Below, piece after piece: positions 41,981 through 51,292 of a DNA stretch of 64,000 nucleotides; the stretch's first letter is position 1, and each line of letters opens with the position of its first letter. Made by a program: the position numbers and the translations under genes. The DNA is from Corynebacterium sp. NML98-0116 (GTDB lineage Bacteria; Actinomycetota; Actinomycetes; Mycobacteriales; Mycobacteriaceae). Below the pieces are notes generated by a model. It worked only from the letters and a program-made list of their open reading frames with translations, ran no database searches and was not told where the DNA came from. Location of the stretch: assembly GCF_001767255.1 (NCBI RefSeq), contig NZ_CP017639.1:2200720-2264719 (forward strand), given 5' to 3'.

Positions 41981-43273
41981 ATGCACCTTCCAAAGTGGAT
42001 GACCGGGTTCGGCGCCCAAGTGATCGCCGGCCTGATCATCGGCCTCATCCTCGGGCTCATCGCCGCGGCCAACGACATCACCTGGCTCAGCGAGACGCTC
42101 AGCTGGGTCGGCAGCGCCTATGTGCAGCTGCTGAAGCTACTCATCCCGCCACTCGTGTTCACCGCGGTGGTCACCTCTATCGCGAACCTGCGCAAGGTCA
42201 CCAACGCCGCGCGCCTTGCCTGGCAGACCCTGCTGTGGTTCGCCATCACCGCGTTCTTCTCGGTGATCATCGGCATCATCGTCGGCACCGTCATGCAGCC
42301 CGGCGCGAACTCGTCTGTCGACGCCTCCTCCGCCGCCGAACCAAGCGGCTCCGGCTCCTGGCTCGGCTTCCTGAACACCGTCATCCCGTCGAACTTCTTC
42401 GGGCTTGGTGTCAAGGTCTCGGAGACGAGCGCCTCGGTGAACTTCAACGTGCTGCAGATCCTGGTGATCTCTCTGCTCATCGGCGTGGCCGCCATCAAGG
42501 CGGGCAAGGCCGCGGAGCCGTTCCTGCAGTTCTCCGCCTCTTTCCTGGAGGTCATCCAGGTGGTGCTGTGGTGGATCATCCGCCTTGCCCCAATCGGTTC
42601 GGCGGCGCTCATCGGTAAGGCCGTGGCCACCTACGGTTGGGAGGCTCTGGGCAATCTCGGCCAGTTCGTGCTGGCGATCTACGTGGGCCTCGCGCTCGTG
42701 ATCTTCGTGCTGTACCCGGCGGTACTGGCCGTCAATAAGGTGCCGGTCGGTGGCTTCTTCCGCCGCGTGTGGCCGGTGACCACCCTCGGCTTCGTCACCC
42801 GCTCCTCCATGGGCGTGATGCCGGTGAACCAGCGCACCGTCGAGGAGTCGATGGGCGTGCCGCGCGAGTACGCGGCCTTCGCCATGCCGCTCGGCGCGAC
42901 CACAAAGATGGACGGCTGCGCCTCCATCTACCCGGCGATCGCGGCCCTGTTCGTCGCGCAGTTCTACGGCCTCGACCTGGGCGCGACGGACTACCTGCTC
43001 ATCGTGATCGTGGCCGTGCTCGGCTCCGCGGCGACCGCGGGCACCACCGGCGCGACCGTCATGCTCACGCTGACGCTGTCCACCCTGGGCCTTCCGCTGG
43101 CTGGCGTGGGCCTGCTGCTGGCCATCGAGCCGATCATCGACATGGGACGTACCGCCGTCAACGTCACCGGCCAGGCCGTCGTCGCCGCCATCGTGGCGAA
43201 GCGCGAAGGCATCCTGGACGAAAAAATTTGGGACGCCGCAGAAGACGGCGCCCCAGCTCCCCAGCGAGGATAG
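41981..43273 (+). CDS. Dicarboxylate/amino acid:cation symporter (DAACS/GltP type)
   Basis: 430 residues. Eight-helix plus hairpin plan. TRSSMGVMPVNQRTVEESMGVPREYAAFAMPLGATTKMDGCASIYP contains the HP1/TM7 substrate and Na+ site, but with TKMDG where the family usually has NMDG. AGTTGATVMLTLTLSTLGLPLAG is HP2. Imports C4-dicarboxylates or acidic amino acids with Na+ or H+. GGAGAA precedes ATG. Confidence 0.92.
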   Translation: MHLPKWMTGFGAQVIAGLIIGLILGLIAAANDITWLSETLSWVGSAYVQLLKLLIPPLVFTAVVTSIANLRKVTNAARLAWQTLLWFAITAFFSVIIGIIVGTVMQPGANSSVDASSAAEPSGSGSWLGFLNTVIPSNFFGLGVKVSETSASVNFNVLQILVISLLIGVAAIKAGKAAEPFLQFSASFLEVIQVVLWWIIRLAPIGSAALIGKAVATYGWEALGNLGQFVLAIYVGLALVIFVLYPAVLAVNKVPVGGFFRRVWPVTTLGFVTRSSMGVMPVNQRTVEESMGVPREYAAFAMPLGATTKMDGCASIYPAIAALFVAQFYGLDLGATDYLLIVIVAVLGSAATAGTTGATVMLTLTLSTLGLPLAGVGLLLAIEPIIDMGRTAVNVTGQAVVAAIVAKREGILDEKIWDAAEDGAPAPQRG

Positions 43274-43278
43274 CGATG

Positions 43279-43902
43279 CTACTGCTCGTCCGCTGCCCCA
43301 CCACTGGTGGCGCGCAGCGCGCCGATCACGAGATCTAATGCCGCGCGAACGTTTTCTACGCGTTGCGCGGTTTCTTCATGCTCGCGGTCGCGCAGCATGC
43401 CGTCGATCAGGATGTCCTGTGTTCCGGCAGCCATGAAGCGGGCCGTGTCGCGCAGCGTTTCCTCCGTCAGAGCAATTTCTTCGCCTGACTCGATCTGGGT
43501 GTAGATCTTCTTCAGGTAGGCGTCCGCCAGAATGTTGCAGATCTTGTCGTTGAGATGGCCGTGCACCGAGGAGTTGATCAGATGCTTGACCGCCTTGTCG
43601 TAGCGCTCGAGGTGCTTCACCAGCCGCGCCACCTGGTCCGGGTACGTTTCGTCGATCACGATGTCATTGACGAAAGACTCGTAGGCAGGGAGGCAAATGT
43701 CGCACCCCGCAGCCAGGATGAGCGCGTCCTTGTCGTGAAAGTGCTCGTAGCAGGCCTGGCGGCTGACCTGCGCGTACTTCACAATCTGGGACAACGAAAG
43801 CTCATCCACCCGGTAATGGAGCAGCAGTTCCTTCGTTGCGTTCAGTAACGCCGTGCGCGTACGAACCGCGCGCGGGTCCATACTAAGTTCACGTGGTGTC
43901 AT
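43279..43902 (-). CDS. TetR family regulator, copy A of a tandem pair
   Basis: 207 residues from MTPRELSMDPRAV. TATCCT (43914-43909) lies 6 bases before this ATG, favouring it over 43920. HTH: LSLSQIVKYAQVSRQACYEHFHDKDALILAA. The first 65 residues are clearly paralogous to the next gene (RELSxDPRAVxTRxA...TxELL...QxxxEHFxDxDA), while the ligand domains differ. Convergent with the symporter, 5 bases apart. Confidence 0.88.
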   Translation of the reverse strand: MTPRELSMDPRAVRTRTALLNATKELLLHYRVDELSLSQIVKYAQVSRQACYEHFHDKDALILAAGCDICLPAYESFVNDIVIDETYPDQVARLVKHLERYDKAVKHLINSSVHGHLNDKICNILADAYLKKIYTQIESGEEIALTEETLRDTARFMAAGTQDILIDGMLRDREHEETAQRVENVRAALDLVIGALRATSGGAADEQ

Positions 43903-43916
43903 GAATGCAGGATACC

Positions 43917-44504
43917 TCACTGAGGCAAGCTCATTGCCCTACCGAACACTCCGAACACGCTCATTGCGCGTTTGACGGCTTCCTCGTAATTCTCGGACTC
44001 AGTCGCCGACTTCATAAAGATCGAAAACGCGCCGGAGCACAGGTAAGAAGCCACGTCGGCAGCTTCCTCGTCGGTCATCGGGACGACCTCGGCGCGCATC
44101 GCCGTCACCATGTCGTGCAGCATTGGCATCTCGGGCGTTGTAAAGCAAGCCATCAGCGTGGCGTGGGCCGGGCCGTTAATCACGTGGCTCAAGAGGCAAC
44201 GAACCTCGGCGAGCTGCGAGAACAGCGCCTCCAGCGCAGGAGGCATCTCGCCGGTCTTCTTATACGTCTCGATGTAATCGTTCACCGCCGGGGCCAGCGC
44301 GCGCTGGATTGCTGCCTTGACGGCGGCGTCGCGGTCCTTGAAGTGCTCGTAGAAAACCTGGCGGCTCATCCCTGCCGCGTTCACAATCTGGGACACCGTG
44401 ATGTCCTCAACCCGGTGCTCATTCAACAACTCGGTAGTTGTCTTGATGATCGCGTTCCGCGTTTTCACAGCGCGGGGGTCCTGGCTGAGTTCTCTTCGAG
44501 CCAT
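43917..44504 (-). CDS. TetR family regulator, copy B of a tandem pair
   Basis: 195 residues, MARRELSQDPRAVKTRNAI start. HTH: ITVSQIVNAAGMSRQVFYEHFKDRDAAVKAA. Stop lies 14 bases before the copy A start; the copy A -10 is inside that gap or the copy B end. Divergent from the M20 peptidase gene with 51 bases between, so it may regulate it. Confidence 0.88.
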   Translation of the reverse strand: MARRELSQDPRAVKTRNAIIKTTTELLNEHRVEDITVSQIVNAAGMSRQVFYEHFKDRDAAVKAAIQRALAPAVNDYIETYKKTGEMPPALEALFSQLAEVRCLLSHVINGPAHATLMACFTTPEMPMLHDMVTAMRAEVVPMTDEEAADVASYLCSGAFSIFMKSATESENYEEAVKRAMSVFGVFGRAMSLPQ

Positions 44505-44542
44505 ACGACACCAACTCCTCTCTGGATGCCCACAAAAGCACC

Positions 44543-44548
44543 TAATAT
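44543..44548 (+). promoter_or_regulatory. -10 TAATAT of the M20 peptidase gene
   Basis: Ends 7 bases before ATG 44556. Confidence 0.5.
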
Positions 44549-44555
44549 GCCAGAC

Positions 44556-45875
44556 ATGAACCTACATAGCGCAACAGTGGATCTCTTACGAACCCTTATC
44601 CAAAATACGTGTGTCAACGACCTTACCCCAACTTCGGGGGGAGAATACCGCAACGCGGCCACGCTCGAATCGTTTTTCGACGGCGCTCCCGTGCGCATCC
44701 AAAAGTATGAACCCACAGATGGGAGGGTGTCTATCGCGTTTACCATCGAGGGTACCGACCCCTCCGCGGAGCCCCTCACGCTGCTCGGCCACACGGACGT
44801 AGTGCCCGTCGATAAGGAGCAGTGGACGCACGACCCCTTCGGCGCCGAAATTATCGACGGCCGACTCTACGGCCGCGGCGCCACCGACATGCTGTACATC
44901 ACCGCCGCGATGGCCGCCGCCACCCGCGACGTGGCCCTGAGCGGCAAACGCCCGCGCGGCACACTGACTTTCGTGGGCGTGGCGGACGAGGAGGCGCGCG
45001 GCGGGCTCGGCGCCGGCTACCTCTCGCAGCTCGACCCGGAGCCGTTCAGCTGGAAGAACTGCCTCTCCGAGGAGGGCGGCTCCCACCTGCCGGTGCGCGA
45101 CGGCTCGGACGCGATCGTCGTGGTGATTGGTGAGAAGGGCGCGGCCCAGCGCCGCCTCGTGGTGCGCGGGGACGCCGGCCACGGCTCCGCCCCGCACGAC
45201 CGCGACATGGCCGTCACCAAGATTGGTGAGGTTGCTCGCCGTATCGCGTCGGTGCAGCCCTCCGTGACCACCGAGCAGCCGTGGCCGGACTACATCCGCG
45301 CCTGGAAATTCGACCCCGAGACCGAGGCCGCCCTGCTGCGCGGCGAAGGCTACGAGGCGCTCGGCGACCTGGCGCGCTACTCGCACGCCATGAGCCACCT
45401 GAGCATCGCACCGACGGTGCTGCGCGCGGGCGAGGCCATCAACGTACTGCCGTCCATGGCCTACATGGAGCTGGACATCCGCCCGCTGCCCGGCCAGAGC
45501 CAGGAGTGGATCGACGAGCAGCTGCGCACGGCGCTCGGCGACCTGGCCAGCGAGGTGGAGATCCAGCACCTCATCACCGAGGACGCCACCATCTCCCCCA
45601 CCGACTCGCCGCTCTATCAGGCGATCTGCGAGACCTACGCCGAGTTCTTCCCCGACGCCGTGGTGGTCCCAACTATCGCCGCCGGCGGCTCGGACCTGCG
45701 CTTCGCGCGCCGCAAGGGCGGGGTGGGCTACGGATTTGCGATGCACGCCCGTGAGCGTCACCTGGGTCAGGTGCTGGATTTGCTGCATGGCCACGACGAA
45801 TACGTGGATATCGAGGACGTTCACCTCACCGTGGACGCCTACCGCAGCCTGATTCGGCGCTTCCTCGACGCCTAA
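44556..45875 (+). CDS. M20 family metallopeptidase/deacylase
   Basis: 439 residues. Zinc ligands of the di-zinc centre: His in LLGHTDVVPV, Asp in YGRGATDMLY, the Glu pair in VADEEARGG and a C-terminal His in YGFAMHARERH. A lid/dimerisation domain sits between (AAQRRLVVRGDAGHGSAPHDRD). ArgE/DapE-like; it removes acyl groups or splits small peptides. Start chosen at MNLHSATVDLL by promoter spacing; MPDMNL (44547) is the alternative. Confidence 0.9.
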   Translation: MNLHSATVDLLRTLIQNTCVNDLTPTSGGEYRNAATLESFFDGAPVRIQKYEPTDGRVSIAFTIEGTDPSAEPLTLLGHTDVVPVDKEQWTHDPFGAEIIDGRLYGRGATDMLYITAAMAAATRDVALSGKRPRGTLTFVGVADEEARGGLGAGYLSQLDPEPFSWKNCLSEEGGSHLPVRDGSDAIVVVIGEKGAAQRRLVVRGDAGHGSAPHDRDMAVTKIGEVARRIASVQPSVTTEQPWPDYIRAWKFDPETEAALLRGEGYEALGDLARYSHAMSHLSIAPTVLRAGEAINVLPSMAYMELDIRPLPGQSQEWIDEQLRTALGDLASEVEIQHLITEDATISPTDSPLYQAICETYAEFFPDAVVVPTIAAGGSDLRFARRKGGVGYGFAMHARERHLGQVLDLLHGHDEYVDIEDVHLTVDAYRSLIRRFLDA

Positions 45876-45916
45876 CCGGGTGTGACAGATGGGGCTGATG
45901 TGACATACTGGCGGCT

Positions 45917-46444
45917 ATGAAAATTCGCACAGCTGCACTCACCGCACTCATGGCCGCCACCGTTTCTACCGGCGTGGCCTCCGCTGACGCCATCGACGAC
46001 GCCCTGGCAAAGCTTCCCGCAGGCCAGATCTCCTGCGATCAGGCATCCCGCTACTGGACCAACGACGCCGACTTCAACGCCAAGAAGCGCCAGGCCCAGA
46101 CCATCGCAGCCTTCGACCGCCGCGGCCCGCAGATCCAGGCCGCGCTCGGCCGCGTGGAGGAAGCCGCCAACCGCTGCGGCCTGCGCGGCACCACGGGCGC
46201 GCCTGCAAATAAGCAGCAGCCTGCCCAGCAGAACGCGCAGCCAGCGCAGCCTGCCCAGCAGAATGCCCAGCCGGCCCCCGCACCCGCACCGCAGGGCACA
46301 CCTGTGATCACGCTGGCACCCGCCAACGTGCCCACCTTCGACATGCCGGTCGCGGGCGCGGTCACGCTGCGCCTGCCGGACCTGTCCGTCATTGCCCGGG
46401 AGCTGCTGGCCAAGTACGCACCGGGTTCCTCCCTGCCGTTCTAG
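45917..46444 (+). CDS. Small secreted protein with Gln/Pro/Ala-rich linker
   Basis: 175 residues. Signal peptide MKIRTAALTALMAATVSTGVASA. The mature N-terminal helical part holds Cys40 and Cys87 (ISCDQASRYWTND, NRCGLRG), a likely disulfide. A PAQQNAQPAQ linker follows, then a C-terminal TPVITLAPANVPTFDMPVAGAVTLRLPDLS. No family recognised. CATACT lies 7 bases before ATG. Confidence 0.78.
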   Translation: MKIRTAALTALMAATVSTGVASADAIDDALAKLPAGQISCDQASRYWTNDADFNAKKRQAQTIAAFDRRGPQIQAALGRVEEAANRCGLRGTTGAPANKQQPAQQNAQPAQPAQQNAQPAPAPAPQGTPVITLAPANVPTFDMPVAGAVTLRLPDLSVIARELLAKYAPGSSLPF

Positions 46445-46457
46445 GCCGTTCTAGCGG

Positions 46458-47636
46458 TTAGACAGCAGACCACTCGTAGCAGGTCTCGCCCCCGGACGTG
46501 ATGCGCACGCCCGGCGCGGGGTCGAGCCAGGCGGTCACCGTCGCGCGCTCCGAACCGGATTCGAGCGCCACGGTGATCGCCTCATTTGTTTTGTCGGTCA
46601 CCTCGAGGGTGGCGGTTTCGAGCCAGCGGTGGCGGCGTCGAAAAGCGATGAGCTTCTTGTGCTCCTCGAAGATCCACTGCCCCAGACTCGAAAGCTCCGC
46701 GGGGCTGGCTGGCAGCGGCGGGCGCACGGGGTCGTCGGCGGCGAACCCCTCCCCGCGCAGGCCCTCGAAGCCCTGCTCATCGCCGTAGTAGATGCTGGGC
46801 ATGCCGGGCAGCGCCATGAGCAGCGCCGTGGCCACAAGCGCGCCGTCCTGCCCCACCTTCGAAGCAATCCGGTCCACGTCGTGGTTGCCGACGAACGTGT
46901 TGGGCACCATGTGCTCGCACAGGTCGCGGTGGCGGCCCAGCGCGTGGTCAAGCTCCCAGAAGTTCACGTCCTTGATGGAGGACCACAGGGCCTTCCACAG
47001 CTCGTATTGAGTGACGGTGTCCAGGGTGCCCGCCGCGGCGATCTCGGCGTAGTCGCCGTGGATGACCTCGCCCAGGAAGAGCGCGTCCGGGAAGCGCTCG
47101 CGCACGCGCGCCAGCACGGTGCGCCAGAACTCCGGCGGCACCGAGTACGCCACGTCCAGGCGCCAGCCCGTGATGCCGCGTTCGAGCCAGTAGCACATGA
47201 CGTCGGTGACCAGGTCCGCCACGCGCGGGTCCTCGTGGTGGAGGGTGGCCAGCTCGCCGTGGCCTTCCCAGTCCGTGTCGCCGGCCAGGCCCTGCGCCAC
47301 CAGCGGGTGGGTGCGCGCGACGTGGTTGAACACGCCATCGAGCATCACGTGGATGCCGCGCTCGCGGCAGGCGGCCATCAGGTGGTCGAAGTCCTCGTTG
47401 GTGCCCAGGCGGGGGTCGATCTGGAAGTGGTCCAGCGTGTCATAGCCGTGGGACACCGATTTGAAAATCGGGCCGAGCAGCAGCCCGTTGCAGCCGAGCT
47501 CGATCAGGTAGTCCAACCAGGGCTCGAGCTGCCGCAGGCGCGGCGCTTCGTCGTGCTCCTCGCGGATCGGTGCGCCCGTGGCGCCCAGCGGGTAGACGTG
47601 CCACCAGATAATGTCTGACGTGGACAAGTTCCTCAC
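46458..47636 (-). CDS. GH13 family alpha-amylase-type glycoside hydrolase
   Basis: 392 residues, short for GH13, intracellular. Region I DGVFNHVAR, region II GWRLDVAY (nucleophile Asp), region III FLGEVIHGD (acid/base Glu), region IV VGNHDVDR. A small C-terminal beta domain follows. Start uncertain: GTG 47636 or TTG 47627. Perhaps a cyclomaltodextrinase- or oligoglucosidase-like enzyme. The divergent TetR gene and shared palindrome suggest control by that regulator. Confidence 0.85.
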   Translation of the reverse strand: MRNLSTSDIIWWHVYPLGATGAPIREEHDEAPRLRQLEPWLDYLIELGCNGLLLGPIFKSVSHGYDTLDHFQIDPRLGTNEDFDHLMAACRERGIHVMLDGVFNHVARTHPLVAQGLAGDTDWEGHGELATLHHEDPRVADLVTDVMCYWLERGITGWRLDVAYSVPPEFWRTVLARVRERFPDALFLGEVIHGDYAEIAAAGTLDTVTQYELWKALWSSIKDVNFWELDHALGRHRDLCEHMVPNTFVGNHDVDRIASKVGQDGALVATALLMALPGMPSIYYGDEQGFEGLRGEGFAADDPVRPPLPASPAELSSLGQWIFEEHKKLIAFRRRHRWLETATLEVTDKTNEAITVALESGSERATVTAWLDPAPGVRITSGGETCYEWSAV

Positions 47637-47645
47637 ACTTTCTAT

Positions 47646-47658
47646 TGAGCAAAGCTCA
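47646..47658. promoter_or_regulatory. TetR-type operator TGAGC-AAA-GCTCA
   Basis: A perfect 5-bp-arm palindrome between the GH13 and TetR starts, just upstream of the TAGGGT (47665-47670) -10 box of the TetR gene. Confidence 0.6.
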
Positions 47659-47677
47659 GTACTGTAGGGTGGTGTCC

Positions 47678-48253
47678 ATGACACAACCACGACGGAGGCT
47701 CAGCGTCGAGCAACGCCAGGAAGAAATCCTCGCCGCTGCCACGGACATCTTCTCCACCACACCTTACGTGGAAGTCTCCACCCAGGACATCGCCGACGCC
47801 TGCGGTGTGTCCCAAGGCCTCCTCTTCCACTACTTCGAATCCAAGGCAGGGCTCTACACCGCTTTCCTCAAGGCACACACCCAGCCGCTTTTCGACGACC
47901 ACCTCGACCCCAACACCGACACCCACGAGGCTCTGCGCAGCACCCTGGAGCGCTACCTCAACCACGTCGCCGAGCACCCGTTCGTGTGGCTGGCCGGTCG
48001 CCGCGGCGGCGCCGAACCCACCGAGGCAATCAACCTGCGCATTGAGATGCGCGACGCCTCCGTCGAAACGCTGTGCTCCCTGCTGGGCCGCGACGACGAG
48101 CACGCCGCACGCGCCGCATCCGGGATGCTCGGCTTCCTCGACGCCGTCTGCATCGACTGGGTCGACGAAAGCTGCCCCGCCCCCGAACGCGACGACATCA
48201 TCGACACCGCCATCGGCGCACTCACGGGGGCACTCGCCGCTACACAGAATTAG
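47678..48253 (+). CDS. TetR family regulator
   Basis: 191 residues from MTQPRRRLSVEQ. HTH: ATDIFSTTPYVEVSTQDIADACGVSQGLLFHYFESKAGLYTAFL (about 20-62). TAGGGT lies 7 bases upstream, so leaderless. Probably autoregulated, and also regulating GH13, through the palindrome between them. Confidence 0.9.
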   Translation: MTQPRRRLSVEQRQEEILAAATDIFSTTPYVEVSTQDIADACGVSQGLLFHYFESKAGLYTAFLKAHTQPLFDDHLDPNTDTHEALRSTLERYLNHVAEHPFVWLAGRRGGAEPTEAINLRIEMRDASVETLCSLLGRDDEHAARAASGMLGFLDAVCIDWVDESCPAPERDDIIDTAIGALTGALAATQN

Positions 48254-48286
48254 CACTTCGAGAGGTCTATCCCCTAAACTTTGCGC

Positions 48287-51022
48287 ATGCACAAGTTGAC
48301 CTCCGGCGCCCTCGTTGTCGCCCTGACCGGCACCGCCGTCACCGTCCCCGCCACCATCAACCCCACCGCCCACTACGCCGAAGCGCAAGGCCTCCTCGGC
48401 CTCGGCGGGCAGGCGTTGCAGGGGCTCGTCGAAAAGGGCGAAGCCAAAGTCGCCGAACTCGAATCCCAGCTATGGAAAGCCGACCTGGCGCTCAAGGGCG
48501 CGCAGGCTGTCCTCGAGATGAAGCGCTGGGGCGTCGTCCTCGCCATCGGCGAGGAGAACAAGAAGGCCAAGCAAGCCGAGTACGACCAGCAGAAACTGCT
48601 CGTCGACTCCGCCGAACTCCTCGTCCGCACCACCAAGACCTCCCTCGACGCCGCACGCAAAACACTCGCCGTGACCAAGAAGCAGCTCGAGGACTTCAAC
48701 GGCAAAGACCCATCCGCCTACGAAGACGCCCCCGAACCCGACATCAAACCCGTCGCCCTGCCCACCAACCTGCGCGAAGCCCTTGAGAGCATCACCGCGC
48801 AGCAGGAGGCAGTGGCCAAGCGCCAAGCACTTTTCGACGAAGCCGACTCCGCCTACACCAAACGCAAAAAAGAAGTCGACTCCAGCTGGTTCAGCTGGCT
48901 CGCCCCCTCCAACACCAAGGAGCTCGAGGGCCTGAAGAACCGTCGCGACGCCCGCAAAGCCAAACTCGACCTCGAACAAGCCCGCCTGGACAACATCACC
49001 CGCTCCATCGAACTCTTCGAAACCGTCGAAGCAGCAACGCCTTCGCACGAGGGCCACGGCGCCGACCGCTACGACGCCACCACCCCCACCAACATCGACG
49101 ACGCTTCTCGACAGCTCGAGTTCGCCAACAGCACCCTCGAAGCCGCCACCCACCGCAAGGCCAACATCGAAGCCAACCTCGCCGCACTCACCGGATGGCA
49201 AGAGCGCAACCCATTCACCGGCTTCTGGCACAACGCCGACAAGTGGACCCTCGAACGCGCCCTCCGCGCCGTGGACAACGAAATCACCGACGCCACCAAA
49301 CGCATCGCCGACAAAGCCGCCGCGCTGGAGGAACTGAAGAACGCGCCCGCGGAGACAGAGGCTTCTGAGACCGAGGCTGCCGAGCCTTCTGCAACGGTAG
49401 AGCCTTCTGCGGCTGCCGAGCCGACCGAGGAGTCCGCCCCGCGGACACCGGAACCGTCGGAATCTGAAGCAGCTCCGGAACCGTCGGAATCCGAAGCTCA
49501 TGCTGAGCCCGAATCCCCCGAGACTTCTTCGGAGGAGTCCGCGGCAACCTCAACACCAGCGACAACGTCTACTTCAGCTCCGGAAGAGTCCGCCCCGCGG
49601 ACACCCGAAGCTTCCGAAAGCGTTGAACCTGCAGACACTTCCGCCGAACCCGAAGATCAAATCGATATCGACGAGCTCACCCACAACCTCGACGAGGCAA
49701 AGAAACTCGAGCAGGACATGCTCGATCTGCAGAAGCTGCTGCAGCAGTACATCAACAAGCCTGAAGCCGAGACAACCAAGCCGTCCGAGTCGCCCCAGGA
49801 TGAGGCATCCGAGGCTGAAGCACCCGAGGCTGAGGTCTCACCAACGACCGTGACCGAGGTGTCCGCGGCAACCACAGCACCAGCAACAACGGCTGCCCCA
49901 ACCTCGGAGGTGTCCGCCGCGCGAACAACGCAAACGACTGAACCGAGCGCTGAGGATTCCGCCGCGCGGACAACCGAGGAGACAGCACCCACTGCTGACA
50001 GTTCCGCCGCGCGGACAACCCCGACCGAAATTCCTTCGAGTGAGCAGTCCGCCGCGCGGACAACTACTTCGGCAAAGCTGTCCACGGTAGCCGTGGCCCC
50101 TGCAACCTCGTCCGAGGTGTCCGCCGCGCGGACAACTGAAGCCGCAGAGCCAACGATCGAAGTGTCCGCGGCAACCTCAACACCAGCGACAACGTCTGTT
50201 CCAACTTCGGAAGTGTCCGCCGCGCGGACAACCGAAACGACAGAACCGGCTACCGAGGATTTCGCCGCGCGGACAACCACTTCGGCAAAGCTGTCCACGG
50301 TAGCCGTGGCCCCTACAACTTCGTCGGAGGTGTCCGCCGCGCGGACAACCGAAGCCGCAAAGCCAACCACCGAGGTGTCCGCGGCAGCTTCGGCACCAGC
50401 GACAACGGCTGCCCCGACCTCATCGGAAGTGTCCGCCGCGCGGACAACGGAGAGGCCAGAACCCACTGCTGAAAGTTCCGCCGCGCGGACAACCGAAACG
50501 ACAGAACCGGCTACCGAGGATTTCGCCGCGCGGACAACCACTTCGGCAAAGCTGTCCACGATAGCCGTGGCCCCTACAACTTCGTCGGAGGTGTCCGCCG
50601 CGCGGACAACCGAAGCCGCAAAGCCAACCACCAAGGTGTCCGCGGCAACCTCAACACCAGCGACAACGTCCACCCCAACCTCGGAGGTGTCCGCCGCGCG
50701 GACAACCGAGGAGACAGAACCGACCGCTGAGGATTCCGCCCCGCGGACAACCGAAGCCGCAAAGCCAACCACCGAGGTGTCCGCGGCAACCTCAACACCT
50801 GCGACGAGGCCGGGAAGTTCCGCGCCGCGGACAACTAGCCAGGCGCCGGAAACTACGCAGCAGGCCAAACCAACGCAGCAGACGGAAGGGGCTGCGAGTG
50901 GGGCGGAGGGGTCGTCGGCAAGTAGTTGGCTGTGGCTGATCCTGCCGCTGCTGCTGGCGCTTGGGTTCGGCGGTGCGGCGTACGCGGACCTGATTCCGGG
51001 CGTGCGGCTGCCGAGGATGTAG
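48287..51022 (+). CDS. Large secreted coiled-coil protein with SAARTT repeats and C-terminal membrane anchor
   Basis: 911 residues. TAAACT lies 6 bases before ATG 48287. Signal peptide to about 34 (HYAEAQ). Long helical, coiled-coil-prone part (about 45-345, rich in Lys/Glu/Ala with heptads such as KVAELESQLWKADLALKGAQ). Then about 490 residues of low-complexity Thr/Ala/Ser/Glu/Pro with 13 copies of (S/F)AARTT plus APRTT variants, ending in one hydrophobic helix (SSWLWLILPLLLALGFGGAAYADLI) and a short basic tail. No sortase signal. A stalk-like envelope protein is likely; function unknown. Confidence 0.8.
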   Translation: MHKLTSGALVVALTGTAVTVPATINPTAHYAEAQGLLGLGGQALQGLVEKGEAKVAELESQLWKADLALKGAQAVLEMKRWGVVLAIGEENKKAKQAEYDQQKLLVDSAELLVRTTKTSLDAARKTLAVTKKQLEDFNGKDPSAYEDAPEPDIKPVALPTNLREALESITAQQEAVAKRQALFDEADSAYTKRKKEVDSSWFSWLAPSNTKELEGLKNRRDARKAKLDLEQARLDNITRSIELFETVEAATPSHEGHGADRYDATTPTNIDDASRQLEFANSTLEAATHRKANIEANLAALTGWQERNPFTGFWHNADKWTLERALRAVDNEITDATKRIADKAAALEELKNAPAETEASETEAAEPSATVEPSAAAEPTEESAPRTPEPSESEAAPEPSESEAHAEPESPETSSEESAATSTPATTSTSAPEESAPRTPEASESVEPADTSAEPEDQIDIDELTHNLDEAKKLEQDMLDLQKLLQQYINKPEAETTKPSESPQDEASEAEAPEAEVSPTTVTEVSAATTAPATTAAPTSEVSAARTTQTTEPSAEDSAARTTEETAPTADSSAARTTPTEIPSSEQSAARTTTSAKLSTVAVAPATSSEVSAARTTEAAEPTIEVSAATSTPATTSVPTSEVSAARTTETTEPATEDFAARTTTSAKLSTVAVAPTTSSEVSAARTTEAAKPTTEVSAAASAPATTAAPTSSEVSAARTTERPEPTAESSAARTTETTEPATEDFAARTTTSAKLSTIAVAPTTSSEVSAARTTEAAKPTTKVSAATSTPATTSTPTSEVSAARTTEETEPTAEDSAPRTTEAAKPTTEVSAATSTPATRPGSSAPRTTSQAPETTQQAKPTQQTEGAASGAEGSSASSWLWLILPLLLALGFGGAAYADLIPGVRLPRM
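49905..50840 (+). repeat. Tandem repeats with a conserved GTCCGC-CGC-GCGGAC core
   Basis: The DNA core TCCGCCGCGCGGACAA encodes SAARTT and recurs about 13 times at irregular distances. A longer block of about 160 bp starting at 50231 is repeated at 50492 (offset 261 bp, 87 codons) with only a couple of changes, so duplication is recent. Confidence 0.85.
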
Positions 51023-51023
51023 C

Positions 51024-51107
51024 GCGCGCACCAGATTCCTTGTTTTTCGCGGGGCGGATTTGGAAAAGCCCTGGTCGCGGGAAGCACGTGAGGGAATTTG
51101 GTGTGCG
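51024..51107. repeat. Palindromic intergenic repeat, copy A
   Basis: Arms CGCACCAGATTCC (51027-51039) and GGAATTTGGTGTG (51093-51105). It shares GGTCGCGGGAAGC and GAGGGAATTTGGTG with copy B at 59231. Confidence 0.8.
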
Positions 51108-51121
51108 TAGAGTAAGGTCTG

Positions 51122-51212
51122 AGTGCCAATGGACGCAACCTCTTTTGGGCTAGCTATTCATACTAGCTGGTAATAAAAGTGCTGGATGTTTAGGCTTGCG
51201 TCTTTTGGCACT
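51122..51212. repeat. 91-bp element with imperfect inverted ends (MITE-like)
   Basis: Ends AGTGCCAATGGACGCAACC and GGCTTGCGTCTTTTGGCACT match inversely at 16 of 19 positions; no ORF. The 15-mer TGCGTCTTTTGGCAC of the right end also occurs at 1314-1328. No target duplication seen. Confidence 0.5.
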
Positions 51213-51292
51213 GGCCCCCGGGAAGAGTCGGGAAGACTATCCTAGGCTGAACTTTGAGCCCCGAGGCCCCTCCTTTTATGCCCGCCGGGGCT

